Part shown: in pieces, positions 1-8,625 of the stretch | Position numbering within the stretch: position 1 is the first letter of the stretch | How the letters are laid out: each line of letters starts with the position of its first letter | Assembly: GCA_023389155.1 (NCBI GenBank) | Contig: JAEWEV010000034.1 | Location: forward strand, 62,001-126,000 | Source: Pseudomonadota bacterium | Lineage (GTDB): Bacteria > Pseudomonadota > Gammaproteobacteria > Burkholderiales > Burkholderiaceae_B | Length of the DNA stretch: 64,000 nt | Direction: 5' to 3' | Position numbers and translations under genes: made by a program | Notes under the pieces: model-generated | The model's input: only the letters and a program-made list of their open reading frames with translations | Told to the model about the DNA's origin: nothing | Databases searched by the model: none

Positions 1-2573
1 TGGTGCGCGACAAGGCTGACAATTGCATCATTATCTGCTCGATCGAAAACCTGGATCCCATGGGCGTGCATACCGGTGATTCCATCACCGTGGCACCTGC
101 ACAGACGCTCACTGACAAGGAATACCAAATCATGCGTAACGCATCGATTGCGGTATTGCGCGAGATCGGTGTGGAAACCGGCGGATCCAACGTGCAGTTT
201 GCGGTGAATCCGGAAAATGGTCGCATGATTGTGATCGAGATGAATCCCCGTGTATCGCGTTCCTCTGCGCTGGCGTCAAAGGCCACGGGTTTTCCGATAG
301 CTAAAGTGGCGGCACGCCTGGCCGTGGGTTATACCCTCGACGAGCTGCAGAATGAAATTACCGGCGGCGAAACCCCCGCGTCTTTTGAACCCACGATCGA
401 TTACGTGGTCACCAAGATCCCGCGTTTTGCCTTTGAAAAATTCCCACAGGCCGACTCCCGCCTGACAACACAAATGAAATCCGTAGGTGAAGTCATGGCC
501 ATGGGCCGGACTTTCCAGGAGTCTTTCCAAAAGGCCCTGCGGGGGCTGGAAGTGGGTGTAGACGGTCTTAACCAGAAAACGCTTGATCGCGAAAAACTGC
601 AGGTCGAGCTTGCCGAGCCCGGTCCTGAGCGGATCTGGTATGTTGGTGATGCATTTGCCCAGGGATTTACACTGGACGAAGTACACTCCCTGACTAAAAT
701 CGATCCATGGTTTCTTGAACAGATCAAGGAAATCGTTGATATCGAACTGGAACTCGAACAGAAGACGCTATCAGATCTGAATGAAACCGCAATGCGTCGC
801 CTGAAGCGCCGGGGCTTCTCGGATCGTCGTCTGGCGTTTCTGCTGGATGTCTCTGAGTCTGAAGTGCGCAAGGTGCGTCATCAGTTGGGTGTGCGTCCGG
901 TCTACAAGCGGGTCGATACCTGCGCCGCCGAATTTGCCACTAAAACGGCTTACATGTATTCCACTTACGAAGAAGAGTGCGAATCACACCCGACAGACAG
1001 GAAAAAAATCATCGTGCTCGGCGGCGGCCCAAACCGTATCGGCCAGGGTATCGAATTTGATTACTGCTGCGTCCACGCGGCCCTTGCGCTGCGCGATGAT
1101 GGTTACGAAACCATCATGGTCAACTGCAATCCCGAAACGGTATCCACAGATTACGACACGTCCGATCGTCTTTATTTTGAGCCTTTGACGCTCGAAGATG
1201 TGCTGGAAATCGTCCATTTAGAGCGCCCGGTTGGCATGATCGTACAATACGGCGGACAGACCCCTTTGAAGCTGGCGCGTGCGCTGGAAGCCAACGGTGT
1301 GCCTATCATCGGCACCAGTCCCGAATCCATCGACGTGGCCGAAGATCGCGAACGCTTCCAGAAATTGCTGCAAAAACTGGGTCTGCGTCAGCCGCCCAAC
1401 CGCACCGCGCGAACCGAGGCCGAAGCCATCGCGCATGCGGCCGAAATCGGCTATCCGCTGGTGGTGCGTCCAAGTTATGTACTGGGCGGGCGCGCGATGG
1501 AAATCGTCCATGAGCAGAGCGATCTGGAGCGCTACATGCGTGAAGCCGTCAAAGTCAGCAATGACTCTCCGGTACTGCTTGATCGCTTCCTGAATGATGC
1601 CACCGAGGTTGACGTAGACTGTCTGGCGGATGAAGAGATCGTGTTTATCGGCGGTGTGATGGAACACATCGAACAGGCTGGTGTGCATTCGGGAGACTCG
1701 GCCTGCAGTCTGCCTCCGTATTCGCTGTCTCCCGATGTGATCGAAGAGATCAAGCGGCAGACGGGGCTGATGGCCAAGGCATTGAACGTAAAAGGACTGA
1801 TGAACGTGCAGTTTGCCATCCAGAACAGTCAGGTTTACGTGCTGGAAGTCAATCCACGTGCCTCGCGCACAGTACCGTTTGTCTCCAAGGTCACCGGCTA
1901 TCAGCTGGCCAAGATTGCTGCCCGTGCCATGGCAGGCAAATCCCTGGCAGAGCAGGGCGTGACCCAGGAGGTCGTGCCGGATTATTTCTGCGTGAAAGAA
2001 GCGGTCTTTCCTTTCGTGAAATTTCCTGGTGTTGACACCATTCTTGGCCCGGAAATGAAATCGACTGGCGAAGTCATGGGTGTGGGACGGACATTTGGCG
2101 AAGCTTTCGTCAAATCCCAACTGGCTGCGGGAGTCATTTTGCCTGATACCGGCACCGCTTTCATCAGCGTCAAGGATCAGGACAAATCCAAAGCGGTGGA
2201 ATTGGCGCGTGGTCTGGTTAATCTGGGCTTCAAGGTGGTTGCTACACGTGGTACGGCTGCCAGACTGAACGAAGCGGGCGTTGAGGCACAGGTGGTCAAC
2301 AAGGTCACTGAAGGTCGTCCGCACGTGGTGGATATGCTCAAGAATGGTGAGATCCAGCTGGTTATCAATACGGTAGAAGAGCGACGCAATGCCATTTCCG
2401 ACTCGCGTGTCATTCGTACGCAATCGCTGGCTGACCGCGTCACGTTTTTCACCACGCTGGCCGGCGCCCGGGCCGCCATCGAAGGTATGCAGTATCTGCG
2501 TGACGCCGATGGCATCCAGGTTTATTCCTTGCAGGCTCTGCACGCGGAGTGTGCGCCAGCAGATAAGGCGTAG
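1..2573 (+). CDS. carB: Carbamoyl-phosphate synthase large subunit (5' end outside window)
   Basis: This enzyme makes carbamoyl phosphate from bicarbonate, ATP and glutamine-derived ammonia for pyrimidine and arginine synthesis. The frame is open from the first base; the GTG at position 3 is internal, because the translation begins in the middle of the first ATP-grasp domain (residues matching roughly position 220 of the ~1,070-residue family). Visible in order are the rest of the carboxyphosphate ATP-grasp half (NVQFAVNP, EMNPRVSRSSALASKATG), the oligomerisation region, the second ATP-grasp half (GGGPNRIGQGIEFDYC, NPETVSTDYDTSDRLYFEPL, EVNPRASRTVPFVSK) and the C-terminal allosteric MGS-like domain. 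carA would lie just upstream of the window. In related genomes greA often follows carB directly; here four genes lie between them. The identification is certain. Confidence 0.98.
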   Translation, partial: VRDKADNCIIICSIENLDPMGVHTGDSITVAPAQTLTDKEYQIMRNASIAVLREIGVETGGSNVQFAVNPENGRMIVIEMNPRVSRSSALASKATGFPIAKVAARLAVGYTLDELQNEITGGETPASFEPTIDYVVTKIPRFAFEKFPQADSRLTTQMKSVGEVMAMGRTFQESFQKALRGLEVGVDGLNQKTLDREKLQVELAEPGPERIWYVGDAFAQGFTLDEVHSLTKIDPWFLEQIKEIVDIELELEQKTLSDLNETAMRRLKRRGFSDRRLAFLLDVSESEVRKVRHQLGVRPVYKRVDTCAAEFATKTAYMYSTYEEECESHPTDRKKIIVLGGGPNRIGQGIEFDYCCVHAALALRDDGYETIMVNCNPETVSTDYDTSDRLYFEPLTLEDVLEIVHLERPVGMIVQYGGQTPLKLARALEANGVPIIGTSPESIDVAEDRERFQKLLQKLGLRQPPNRTARTEAEAIAHAAEIGYPLVVRPSYVLGGRAMEIVHEQSDLERYMREAVKVSNDSPVLLDRFLNDATEVDVDCLADEEIVFIGGVMEHIEQAGVHSGDSACSLPPYSLSPDVIEEIKRQTGLMAKALNVKGLMNVQFAIQNSQVYVLEVNPRASRTVPFVSKVTGYQLAKIAARAMAGKSLAEQGVTQEVVPDYFCVKEAVFPFVKFPGVDTILGPEMKSTGEVMGVGRTFGEAFVKSQLAAGVILPDTGTAFISVKDQDKSKAVELARGLVNLGFKVVATRGTAARLNEAGVEAQVVNKVTEGRPHVVDMLKNGEIQLVINTVEERRNAISDSRVIRTQSLADRVTFFTTLAGARAAIEGMQYLRDADGIQVYSLQALHAECAPADKA

Positions 2574-2685
2574 ATCGGTTGCAGTGATCGGACTGGTGCT
2601 GTAATCGCGCTGCGCGATGAACCCAGGCCCCGGCAGGTTTACCGTGTCAGCTAAGCAGCCAACAGTCGCCATTGATATGGTGTAG

Positions 2686-2740
2686 CTAATAAGAATGATT
2701 GCCATTTTTCTTCGTGAAATTTGGCAATTTTTCTTATTAG
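2686..2740. promoter_or_regulatory. Nested Fur-box-like inverted repeat upstream of bfr
   Basis: Two 19-base arms (2686-2704 and 2722-2740) form an imperfect palindrome with 17 of 19 pairs matched around a 17-base centre; the outer ends are CTAATAAGAA and TTCTTATTAG. The left arm with its flank (AATAAGAATGATTGCCATT) resembles a bacterial Fur box, and the right arm repeats the pattern on the other strand. A possible promoter follows at once (TTGATG 2744-2749, TAAAAT 2765-2770), so a bound regulator would sit just upstream of the -35. The repeat is seen; the identity of the regulator is inferred. Confidence 0.55.
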
Positions 2741-2803
2741 GCCTTGATGATGGCAAACGTCTCTTAAAATATCAGTTCGTATTAGATACTTTTCAGGAGC
2801 AGT

Positions 2804-3271
2804 ATGATGAAAGGCCATCCCAAAGTCATAGACTATCTTAACTTCCTGCTGTCGGGCGAACTTGCCGCCAGGGACCAGTACTTCATTCACTCTCGCATGT
2901 ATCACGAATGGGGCTACACGAAACTGTTCGAGCGGATTGGTCACGAGATGCAGGACGAAACAGACCATGCCGACGCATTGATCCGTCGTATTCTCCTTTT
3001 GGAAGGTACCCCCCAAATGGTGTCTGCTGAAATCCGTGTGGGCAAGGATGTTCCCGAGATGCTCAAGCTTGACCTGGATACCGAGTTTGAGGTTCGCGAC
3101 AATCTGAAGAAAGGCATCGCGCTCTGTGAAGAATCCGGAGACTTTGTATCTCGTGAAATGCTGCGCGTTCAGCTCGAGGATACCGAAGAAGATCACGCTC
3201 ACTGGCTGGAGCAGCAATTGCGCCTGATCGACCGTATTGGTCTGCAGAATTATCTTCAATCACAACTGTAA
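2804..3271 (+). CDS. bfr: Bacterioferritin-family iron storage protein lacking the haem Met
   Basis: A 155-residue ferritin-like four-helix protein that would oxidise Fe(II) and store it as ferric mineral in a 24-subunit cytoplasmic shell. The start follows a good ribosome site (AGGAG at 2796-2800); the second ATG at 2807 gives the usual MKG N-terminus. Counting from that Met, the di-iron ligands are in place: Glu18, Glu51, His54, the equivalent of Glu94 (here 93), and the Glu and His of the TEEDH segment (127/130 in E. coli). The haem-ligating Met52 of classical Bfr is Thr (DETDHAD). Neisserial and pseudomonad BfrA-type subunits also lack this Met and pair with a Met-bearing BfrB, so a partner may be encoded elsewhere. 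The C-terminal GLQNYLQSQ motif is typical of the family. A Fur-like repeat lies upstream. Confidence 0.93.
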   Translation: MMKGHPKVIDYLNFLLSGELAARDQYFIHSRMYHEWGYTKLFERIGHEMQDETDHADALIRRILLLEGTPQMVSAEIRVGKDVPEMLKLDLDTEFEVRDNLKKGIALCEESGDFVSREMLRVQLEDTEEDHAHWLEQQLRLIDRIGLQNYLQSQL

Positions 3272-3313
3272 TGTATGCAGTCGTGATATCAACCCTGCGA
3301 TAATCATATCCGC

Positions 3314-4066
3314 ATGCGAGTGTTCATCAGTGGTGCAAGTAGCGGACTTGGCGAGGCCTTTGCCAGGCACTACGACAGCCTGGGCGCGCAGCTTGGGCTG
3401 TTTGCGCGTTCTGGGGATAAATTGCAGGCGCTGTCTGCCTCGCTGTCGAAGCCGGCCAGCTGCTATACCGGCGACGTTCGTATCATTGCTGATCTTCGTG
3501 CGGCAGCGACAGATTTCCTGCAAGGTGGTCCGGCCGACATCGTGATTGCCAATGCAGGGATCAGCGTTGGCATCACGAATGGCATCCCTGAGGACTCCGA
3601 TGTTTTTCGTGAAGTGATCGAAACCAATGTGCTGGGGATGGGAGCAACCTTCGAGCCGTTTATTGCTGCCATGCAGAAAAGGGGAGCTGGTACGCTTGTG
3701 GGCATCAGCAGCGTCGCTGGTGTGCGTGGCTTGCCGGGTTCCAGTGCGTACAGTGCATCCAAGGCGGCAGCAACGGTTTTTCTGGAGAGCCTGCGTATAG
3801 ACTTGTACGGTACGGGTGTCAGGGTAGTGACCATTGCCCCCGGATTCATTGATACGCCAATGACTCAGCACAACCCCTATCCCATGCCCTTTCTGATGAA
3901 GCCTGAAGATTTTGTCCGGCGTGCTGCGCGGGCAATCCAGTCCGGGCGGCGGTACACGGTTATCCCATGGCAAATGGGGGTGGTCGCCAGGCTCATGCGT
4001 TTTATTCCCAATGCGCTCTATGACCGCATTATGAGTCGTGCGGGCCGCAAGCCCCGCAGACAGTAA
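3314..4066 (+). CDS. Short-chain dehydrogenase/reductase
   Basis: A 250-residue classical SDR. The N-terminal dinucleotide-binding motif GASSGLG lies at residues 7-13, an NAG motif near residue 90 and the catalytic Ser/Tyr-x-x-x-Lys region in SSVAGVRG...SAYSASKAA, followed by the PGFIDTPM loop. The C-terminus is basic (GRKPRRQ). This subgroup is often annotated as a cytoplasmic SDR acting on lipid or steroid-like carbonyls, but the substrate cannot be read from the sequence. It starts 42 bases after bfr with no clear terminator between them, so co-transcription is possible. The fold assignment is firm and the function open. Confidence 0.9.
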   Translation: MRVFISGASSGLGEAFARHYDSLGAQLGLFARSGDKLQALSASLSKPASCYTGDVRIIADLRAAATDFLQGGPADIVIANAGISVGITNGIPEDSDVFREVIETNVLGMGATFEPFIAAMQKRGAGTLVGISSVAGVRGLPGSSAYSASKAAATVFLESLRIDLYGTGVRVVTIAPGFIDTPMTQHNPYPMPFLMKPEDFVRRAARAIQSGRRYTVIPWQMGVVARLMRFIPNALYDRIMSRAGRKPRRQ

Positions 4067-4261
4067 ACGCGATCGGGGCTACGCAAGCGTGCCAGCACGT
4101 CGGCGTCGCAATGATCCTCCCGTTCGGTTTCTGTTCTAATCCGTGTCTCCAGTTTCTTGATTCTGTCGCTCACGCTGCTCAATACGCGTGGATTACGCAA
4201 GACATTCGGGCCGCTCCGGATGCAGGCGTTTATATTTCAAACCTCATATTCCCAAATACAG

Positions 4262-4897
4262 TCAGGCAACGACTTCGGGCAGATGTGCCGCGTCAGCCCA
4301 GGACAGGATCTGCCAGCTGTCATCCTCAAGAATCCGCAGGCGATTGATGCTGGTATTGCGCTGTGTGAACTCCCGGGGGGCGTCCGGAGGGTAATTACCG
4401 GCTGCCCGCCACATCATGTCAATCGCACCGCCATGACTGACGAGCATCACAATTTCATTGCGGTGCTGTTGCGCCAGCGTATTAAGGGTCTGCCGGATTC
4501 GTCCATAGAACGTTGCCAGGTCTTCGGCCTTGTGCTCTACGGGATCCAGTTCAATTGCCAGATTGTGGTTGCGCGCGGAATCGAACCCTGCAAGTGCAGA
4601 CCAAAGCTGCCCTTCCAACACACCGTAATTGCGTTCGCGCAGGCCGTGCAGGCGCTGCACTGTTTTGCCGCGTGACCGGGCATAGGGAAGGGCTGTCTGG
4701 TAGGCGCGTTCCAGATCGCTGCTATAAATATGGGCCGGTTCTGCATCGGCAAAATGCTGCAGAAGGTGCTCGCCCAAAGCCTGTGCCTGCGCAACACCGT
4801 TGGCGTTAAGGGGGATATCGCGCCATCCCTGCAGGCGGCGCTCGGAATTCCAGTCGGTTTCGCCGTGGCGGATAATCCAGAAATCGGTATGTGACAT
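4262..4897 (-). CDS. Histidine phosphatase (phosphoglycerate mutase-like, GpmB/CobC type)
   Basis: A 211-residue member of the histidine phosphatase superfamily. The phospho-acceptor motif IRHGETDWN is at residues 9-17, the partner basic and acidic residues are in SSDLERAYQTA and LRERNYGVLEG, and the second catalytic His is in VSHGGAID near residue 155. These features fit a cofactor-independent broad phosphatase or phosphomutase-like enzyme rather than glycolytic dPGM. It faces the SDR gene tail to tail and is divergent from the permease at 5132, separated from it by about 230 bases. The substrate is unknown. Confidence 0.9.
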   Translation of the reverse strand: MSHTDFWIIRHGETDWNSERRLQGWRDIPLNANGVAQAQALGEHLLQHFADAEPAHIYSSDLERAYQTALPYARSRGKTVQRLHGLRERNYGVLEGQLWSALAGFDSARNHNLAIELDPVEHKAEDLATFYGRIRQTLNTLAQQHRNEIVMLVSHGGAIDMMWRAAGNYPPDAPREFTQRNTSINRLRILEDDSWQILSWADAAHLPEVVA

Positions 4898-5131
4898 AAA
4901 GCGGTTTTCGAATAGTGTGGAGTGATGAAGCGGGCAATGGCACGCTAGCGGTATCAGGAGCTGACAGTGTCAGCGCAGGGCGGTGCAAGCTGCGCGCATC
5001 GCTGACAGCGCCCGGCAAAGGGACAGCCCAGGAGGCAATGCAAACCGCAGTTTTGCTTGCTCTGCGTACCACTCAGGCCGTACACTTCATATCCAGCAAA
5101 ATATGACATCATACCTTGAATGGGGAAAATA

Positions 5132-6493
5132 ATGAGTGGACCTTTTTTTCCGATCTGGCGGCGTGTTGACCGTGCCCGCGATCATCAGATTGTAGCACCG
5201 GATGAACGTCTTTCCTGGCCGCAGACGGCGGTCATGGGTGCCCAGCACGTTGTTGCGATGTTTGGCGCAACGGTGCTTGCTCCCCTGTTGATGGGGTTTG
5301 ATGCCAATCTTGCGGTCCTCATGTCCGGTATTGGTACCCTGATTTTTTTCTTCTTTGTTGGTGGGCGTGTTCCCAGTTATCTGGGGTCGAGCTTTGCCTT
5401 CATCGGCGGCGTCATTTCCGTAACGGGATATACCGGTAGCGGCTTCAACGCCAATATCGGTGTGGCTCTGGGGGCGATCATAGTCTGCGGTTTCGTCTAT
5501 GCGCTGGTGGGGTTGGTGGTGTGGTATGCCAACAGCCGAGGCAATGGCTCTGCGTGGATTGAACGGCTTATGCCGCCAGTTGTCACGGGAGCGATTGTTG
5601 CCGTCATCGGCCTGAATCTGGCGCCGATTGCTGCCAAGGGCGCAATGGGCACTGGTTCCACGTTCGATGCCCTCATGGCGCTGATGACCATCCTGTGTGT
5701 GGCGGGTGTTGCCGTCTTCACCCGAGGCATGATTCAACGCCTGCTGATTCTGCTGGGCCTGATTGCTGCCTGCGTGGTGTACTGGCTGCTGACCAATGTC
5801 GCTGGTCTGGGAACGCCAATCGATTTTTCCAGCGTGCAGGCTGCGGCCTGGTTCGGCCTACCCACTTTGGTCGCGCCCGTCTTCAGTCTGCCCGCCATTA
5901 CGATCATCGTACCGGTTGCCGTGATTCTGATCGCTGAAAACCTGGGCCATATCCGCGCAGTCAGCGCAATGACGGGGCAGAACCTGGATCAGTATCTCGG
6001 ACGCGCTTTTGTGGGTGATGGGGTGGCTACCATGATTTCCGGGGCGGTTGGCGGCACAGGTGTGACTACCTATGCAGAGAACATCGGCGTCATGGCGGTA
6101 ACCCGCATCTACTCCACACTGGTTTTTGTGGCAGCTGCATGTATTGCCATTCTGCTGGGTTTTTCCCCCAAATTTGGTGCGCTGATCCACGCCATTCCGG
6201 GGCCTGTGCTTGGTGGCGTTTCCATGGTGGTTTTCGGTCTGATCGCCATTGCCGGGGCCCGTATCTGGGTGGTCAACCAGGTTGATTTCGGTGATAATCG
6301 CAACCTGATCGTAGCCGCCGTGACGCTGCTGATGGGCGCGGGCAATTTCACCCTGGAGTTTGGTGCATTCAAACTGGAAGGCATTGGAACAGCAACGTTT
6401 GGCGCCATCATTCTGTACGCATTGCTGAATCTGCGTTCGCAACGTCCTGCAGCGCCGGATCAAAGCCCCTTTGATCGCGAGTCTGGCTTATAG
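5132..6493 (+). CDS. NCS2-family nucleobase permease (UraA/RutG-like)
   Basis: A membrane transporter of about 453 residues with roughly 12-14 hydrophobic segments. It belongs to the nucleobase:cation symporter-2 family, which brings uracil, xanthine or related bases in with protons. The family signature region is present in the second half (AENLGH, then GGTGVTTYAENIGVMAVTR) and fits the pyrimidine branch (UraA/RutG) better than the xanthine/urate branch. I chose ATG 5132 because GGGG (5122-5125) stands in Shine-Dalgarno position before it; the upstream ATG at 5120 overlaps that site. A terminator follows at 6589-6632. It lies between carB and greA, so pyrimidine salvage sits beside pyrimidine synthesis, though this may be coincidence. 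Confidence 0.9.
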   Translation: MSGPFFPIWRRVDRARDHQIVAPDERLSWPQTAVMGAQHVVAMFGATVLAPLLMGFDANLAVLMSGIGTLIFFFFVGGRVPSYLGSSFAFIGGVISVTGYTGSGFNANIGVALGAIIVCGFVYALVGLVVWYANSRGNGSAWIERLMPPVVTGAIVAVIGLNLAPIAAKGAMGTGSTFDALMALMTILCVAGVAVFTRGMIQRLLILLGLIAACVVYWLLTNVAGLGTPIDFSSVQAAAWFGLPTLVAPVFSLPAITIIVPVAVILIAENLGHIRAVSAMTGQNLDQYLGRAFVGDGVATMISGAVGGTGVTTYAENIGVMAVTRIYSTLVFVAAACIAILLGFSPKFGALIHAIPGPVLGGVSMVVFGLIAIAGARIWVVNQVDFGDNRNLIVAAVTLLMGAGNFTLEFGAFKLEGIGTATFGAIILYALLNLRSQRPAAPDQSPFDRESGL

Positions 6494-6588
6494 GTTTGCA
6501 ATAATTTCAAGTGTTTTCAACACTTTAGCAACATTTAACCCAAGGCTTGCAATTTGTCGCGGAATTGGGGACAATGACGTAACGATGT

Positions 6589-6632
6589 CCCTGGCACTAA
6601 CTTACCAGTGCCGGGGTTTATTTTTGTTTTTT
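6589..6632 (+). terminator. Rho-independent terminator after the permease
   Basis: CCCTGGCACT (6589-6598) pairs with AGTGCCGGGG (6607-6616), one pair being G-U, around an 8-base loop. A T-rich run extends to about 6632. It separates the permease from greA. Confidence 0.85.
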
Positions 6633-6746
6633 CATTTCTTTGGCGCCTGATCCCGACATCGTGGGCAAGGCCTATAACATTACAGCACGCTCATCATCAT
6701 GGCACCATGGGTGCGATGGGGGCGTTTTTACTTTTTTGAGACAGAT

Positions 6747-7223
6747 ATGGCAGGTATTCCATTAACAGCGCAAGGTGCGAAGCGCTTAGAACAAGAATTG
6801 CACCGCTTGACCAGCGTAGAACGTCCTGGCGTGATCGAGGCCATTGCTGAAGCGCGCGCGCAGGGCGATCTGTCGGAAAATGCAGAATATGATGCTGCCC
6901 GTGAGCGTCAGGGCTTTATCGAAGGCCGTATCAATGAGCTGGAAAGTATTCTTTCCAACGCGCAGATCATCGACCCATCCAGTCTGGATGTGGACGGTCG
7001 GGTTGTGTTTGGCGCAACGGTCGGCATTGAAGACCTGAATTCAGGTAATCATGTGACTTATCAGATCGTTGGTGATGCCGAGTCCGATATCCGTCTGAAC
7101 CGTATTTCGGTGTCCAGCCCGGTAGGCAAGGCGCTGATTGGAAAGTCCGAGGGCGACGTGGTTGTTGTGACCGTACCATCGGGCGAAAAAGAGTTTGAAA
7201 TTATCTCTGTCGAGTATAAGTAA
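6747..7223 (+). CDS. greA: Transcription elongation factor GreA
   Basis: GreA rescues arrested RNA polymerase by stimulating cleavage of backtracked transcripts. The protein from ATG 6747 is 158 residues, the usual GreA length. The frame extends upstream to 6699, but those residues are unlike GreA and lack a ribosome site. The N-terminal coiled coil carries the LSENAEYDAARERQ segment, whose acidic tip residues enter the polymerase secondary channel; the C-terminal FKBP-like domain ends in GEKEFEIISVEYK. A strong terminator follows at 7320-7352. The assignment is certain. Confidence 0.97.
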   Translation: MAGIPLTAQGAKRLEQELHRLTSVERPGVIEAIAEARAQGDLSENAEYDAARERQGFIEGRINELESILSNAQIIDPSSLDVDGRVVFGATVGIEDLNSGNHVTYQIVGDAESDIRLNRISVSSPVGKALIGKSEGDVVVVTVPSGEKEFEIISVEYK

Positions 7224-7319
7224 TACCAGTGCATCCTGCTATGCATCCTCCCGGGGGAGCCTTCGGGTACAAACCGGAATCGGTCATTCAGCGTTGCTGA
7301 TAAACCGATAGCAGCAAAA

Positions 7320-7352
7320 AAGCCGCAGAAAAAGTCCTGCGGCTTCTTTTTT
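7320..7352. terminator. Rho-independent terminator between greA and yhbY
   Basis: AGCCGCAG (7321-7328) and CTGCGGCT (7337-7344) form a perfect 8-bp stem with an 8-base loop. It has A-rich DNA on the left and a T run (7345-7352) on the right, so it can end transcription from greA and from the convergent yhbY-like gene. Confidence 0.9.
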
Positions 7353-7362
7353 GGCTACAGCT

Positions 7363-7956
7363 TTATTTTCCGCCGCGTCTGCCGGTACGTGGCGTGGCTG
7401 TCACGCGGCGTCCGGCACGTAGCGACAGGGCGCTGCCGGCGCGGCGCGGTATGCCATGTGCTGCACGTTCTGTACCGGCACGAGCGGCAGGCGCACGCGC
7501 CGGCTTGCGTCCGGCCGTGCCGACCAGTTCGTCGTTGCCCTTGGGCGTTTTGCGGGGCGTCTTGCGATCTTTCAGGGTTTTGCCCGCTGCCAGCAGCTTC
7601 TTGGGCGTGTGGGGTTCGTTGGGCAGGCGGCGGCTGCGTTCCACAGGTTCTTCGGCATTTTGCTCCCAGCGGCGGTTTTGTGAGCCGTGCCGATATAAAA
7701 TAAGCGTTTTGCCGAGGTGACCGACAGCGGCACATGATAATGAGTCACAGATGGTTTCGAGCATCCAGATACGTGCTGCGCGGTCGTCCCCGGCAACGCG
7801 TACCTTGAGCAGGCCATGCGCTGTCAGGTTCATATCAATTTCTTTCAATACCGCTTCTGTCAGGCCCTGATCGCCGATCAGGACGACCGGCTTGAGCGGA
7901 TGAGCGGCAGCACGAAGTTCGCTGCGCTCTTTAGGTGTCAATTCTAGGATAGGCAT
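7363..7956 (-). CDS. yhbY: YhbY-family CRM-domain RNA-binding protein with long basic tail
   Basis: A predicted ribosome-assembly-associated RNA-binding protein. From ATG 7956 the first ~90 residues are a complete CRM/YhbY domain (MPILELTPKERSELRA..., the GDQGLTEAV loop, then AGHLGKTLILYR-like end). The E. coli protein stops at about 97 residues, but this one continues for another ~100 residues rich in Arg, Lys, Pro and Ala (197 in total). The tail looks disordered and nucleic-acid-binding. The frame runs 57 bases further upstream, but that part does not match the family and would overlap rlmE. Its 5' end is only 15 bases from divergent rlmE, the common pairing. Confidence 0.9.
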   Translation of the reverse strand: MPILELTPKERSELRAAAHPLKPVVLIGDQGLTEAVLKEIDMNLTAHGLLKVRVAGDDRAARIWMLETICDSLSCAAVGHLGKTLILYRHGSQNRRWEQNAEEPVERSRRLPNEPHTPKKLLAAGKTLKDRKTPRKTPKGNDELVGTAGRKPARAPAARAGTERAAHGIPRRAGSALSLRAGRRVTATPRTGRRGGK

Positions 7957-7971
7957 AAGGTAATCAGGGCA

Positions 7972-8625
7972 ATGGCCAAAAAGAAATTCTCGAAGGAATG
8001 GATACATCAGCACATCAATGATCCATACGTGAAAATGGCTCAGCAGAAGGGCTATCGAGCCCGGGCAGCGTTCAAGCTGATAGAAATCCTGGATTCGGAA
8101 AAACTGATGCGTAAAGGCGATATTATAGTCGACTTGGGCTCAACCCCCGGCAGTTGGTCGCAGGTAGCGCGCGAAAGACTGGCCGGAGAGGGCGGAGTGT
8201 TGCAGGGGCGCGTCATTGCGCTGGACCTGCTGCCCATGGAACCGATTGCCGGCGTCGAGTTCCTGCAGGGCGATTTTCGGGACGATGACGTGCTGCAGGC
8301 GCTTAAGGAAAAAGTCGGGGATCATCAGGTAAATATCGTCATGTCCGACATGGCGCCGAATCTTTCCGGAGTCAGTTCTGCGGATTCCGCCCGCATTCAG
8401 CATGTCTGTGAACTGGCCGTGGAATTTTCGCTGCAACACCTGACAACCGACGGTACCCTGATCGTCAAGGCCTTTCACGGCAGCGGTTTCTCGCAAATTG
8501 TGCAAATGTTCAAACAGCATTTTAAACGGGTCGTGGAGCGCAAACCCAAGGCTTCACGGGACAAATCGTCAGAGACCTTTCTGTTGGGGCGCGGCCTGAA
8601 ACATCCCGAGAAACGTCAGGAGTAG
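7972..8625 (+). CDS. rlmE: 23S rRNA 2'-O-methyltransferase RlmE (FtsJ/RrmJ)
   Basis: This enzyme methylates the 2'-OH of U2552 in 23S rRNA late in 50S assembly, using S-adenosylmethionine. The 217 residues contain the SAM-binding motif VDLGSTPGSWSQV (53-65) and the catalytic tetrad read as Lys35, Asp126, Lys166 and Glu201 (K38, D124, K164 and E199 in E. coli). It lies upstream of ftsH in the same direction, as in many proteobacteria, but here a 468-base gap separates them. A GGCATG/CATGCC hairpin overlaps the stop codon (8625-8640). Confidence 0.96.
   Translation: MAKKKFSKEWIHQHINDPYVKMAQQKGYRARAAFKLIEILDSEKLMRKGDIIVDLGSTPGSWSQVARERLAGEGGVLQGRVIALDLLPMEPIAGVEFLQGDFRDDDVLQALKEKVGDHQVNIVMSDMAPNLSGVSSADSARIQHVCELAVEFSLQHLTTDGTLIVKAFHGSGFSQIVQMFKQHFKRVVERKPKASRDKSSETFLLGRGLKHPEKRQE

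Noticed and set aside
1218..2756. 512-codon open frame on the minus strand opposite carB
   Set aside because: It mirrors the coding frame of carB, has no ribosome site and its translation (many His, Cys, Gln) has no family features; a shadow of a strongly biased gene.
4067..4261. Small plus-strand frames between the SDR and the phosphatase gene
   Set aside because: No ribosome site and no protein-like pattern; they run into the antisense of the phosphatase gene.
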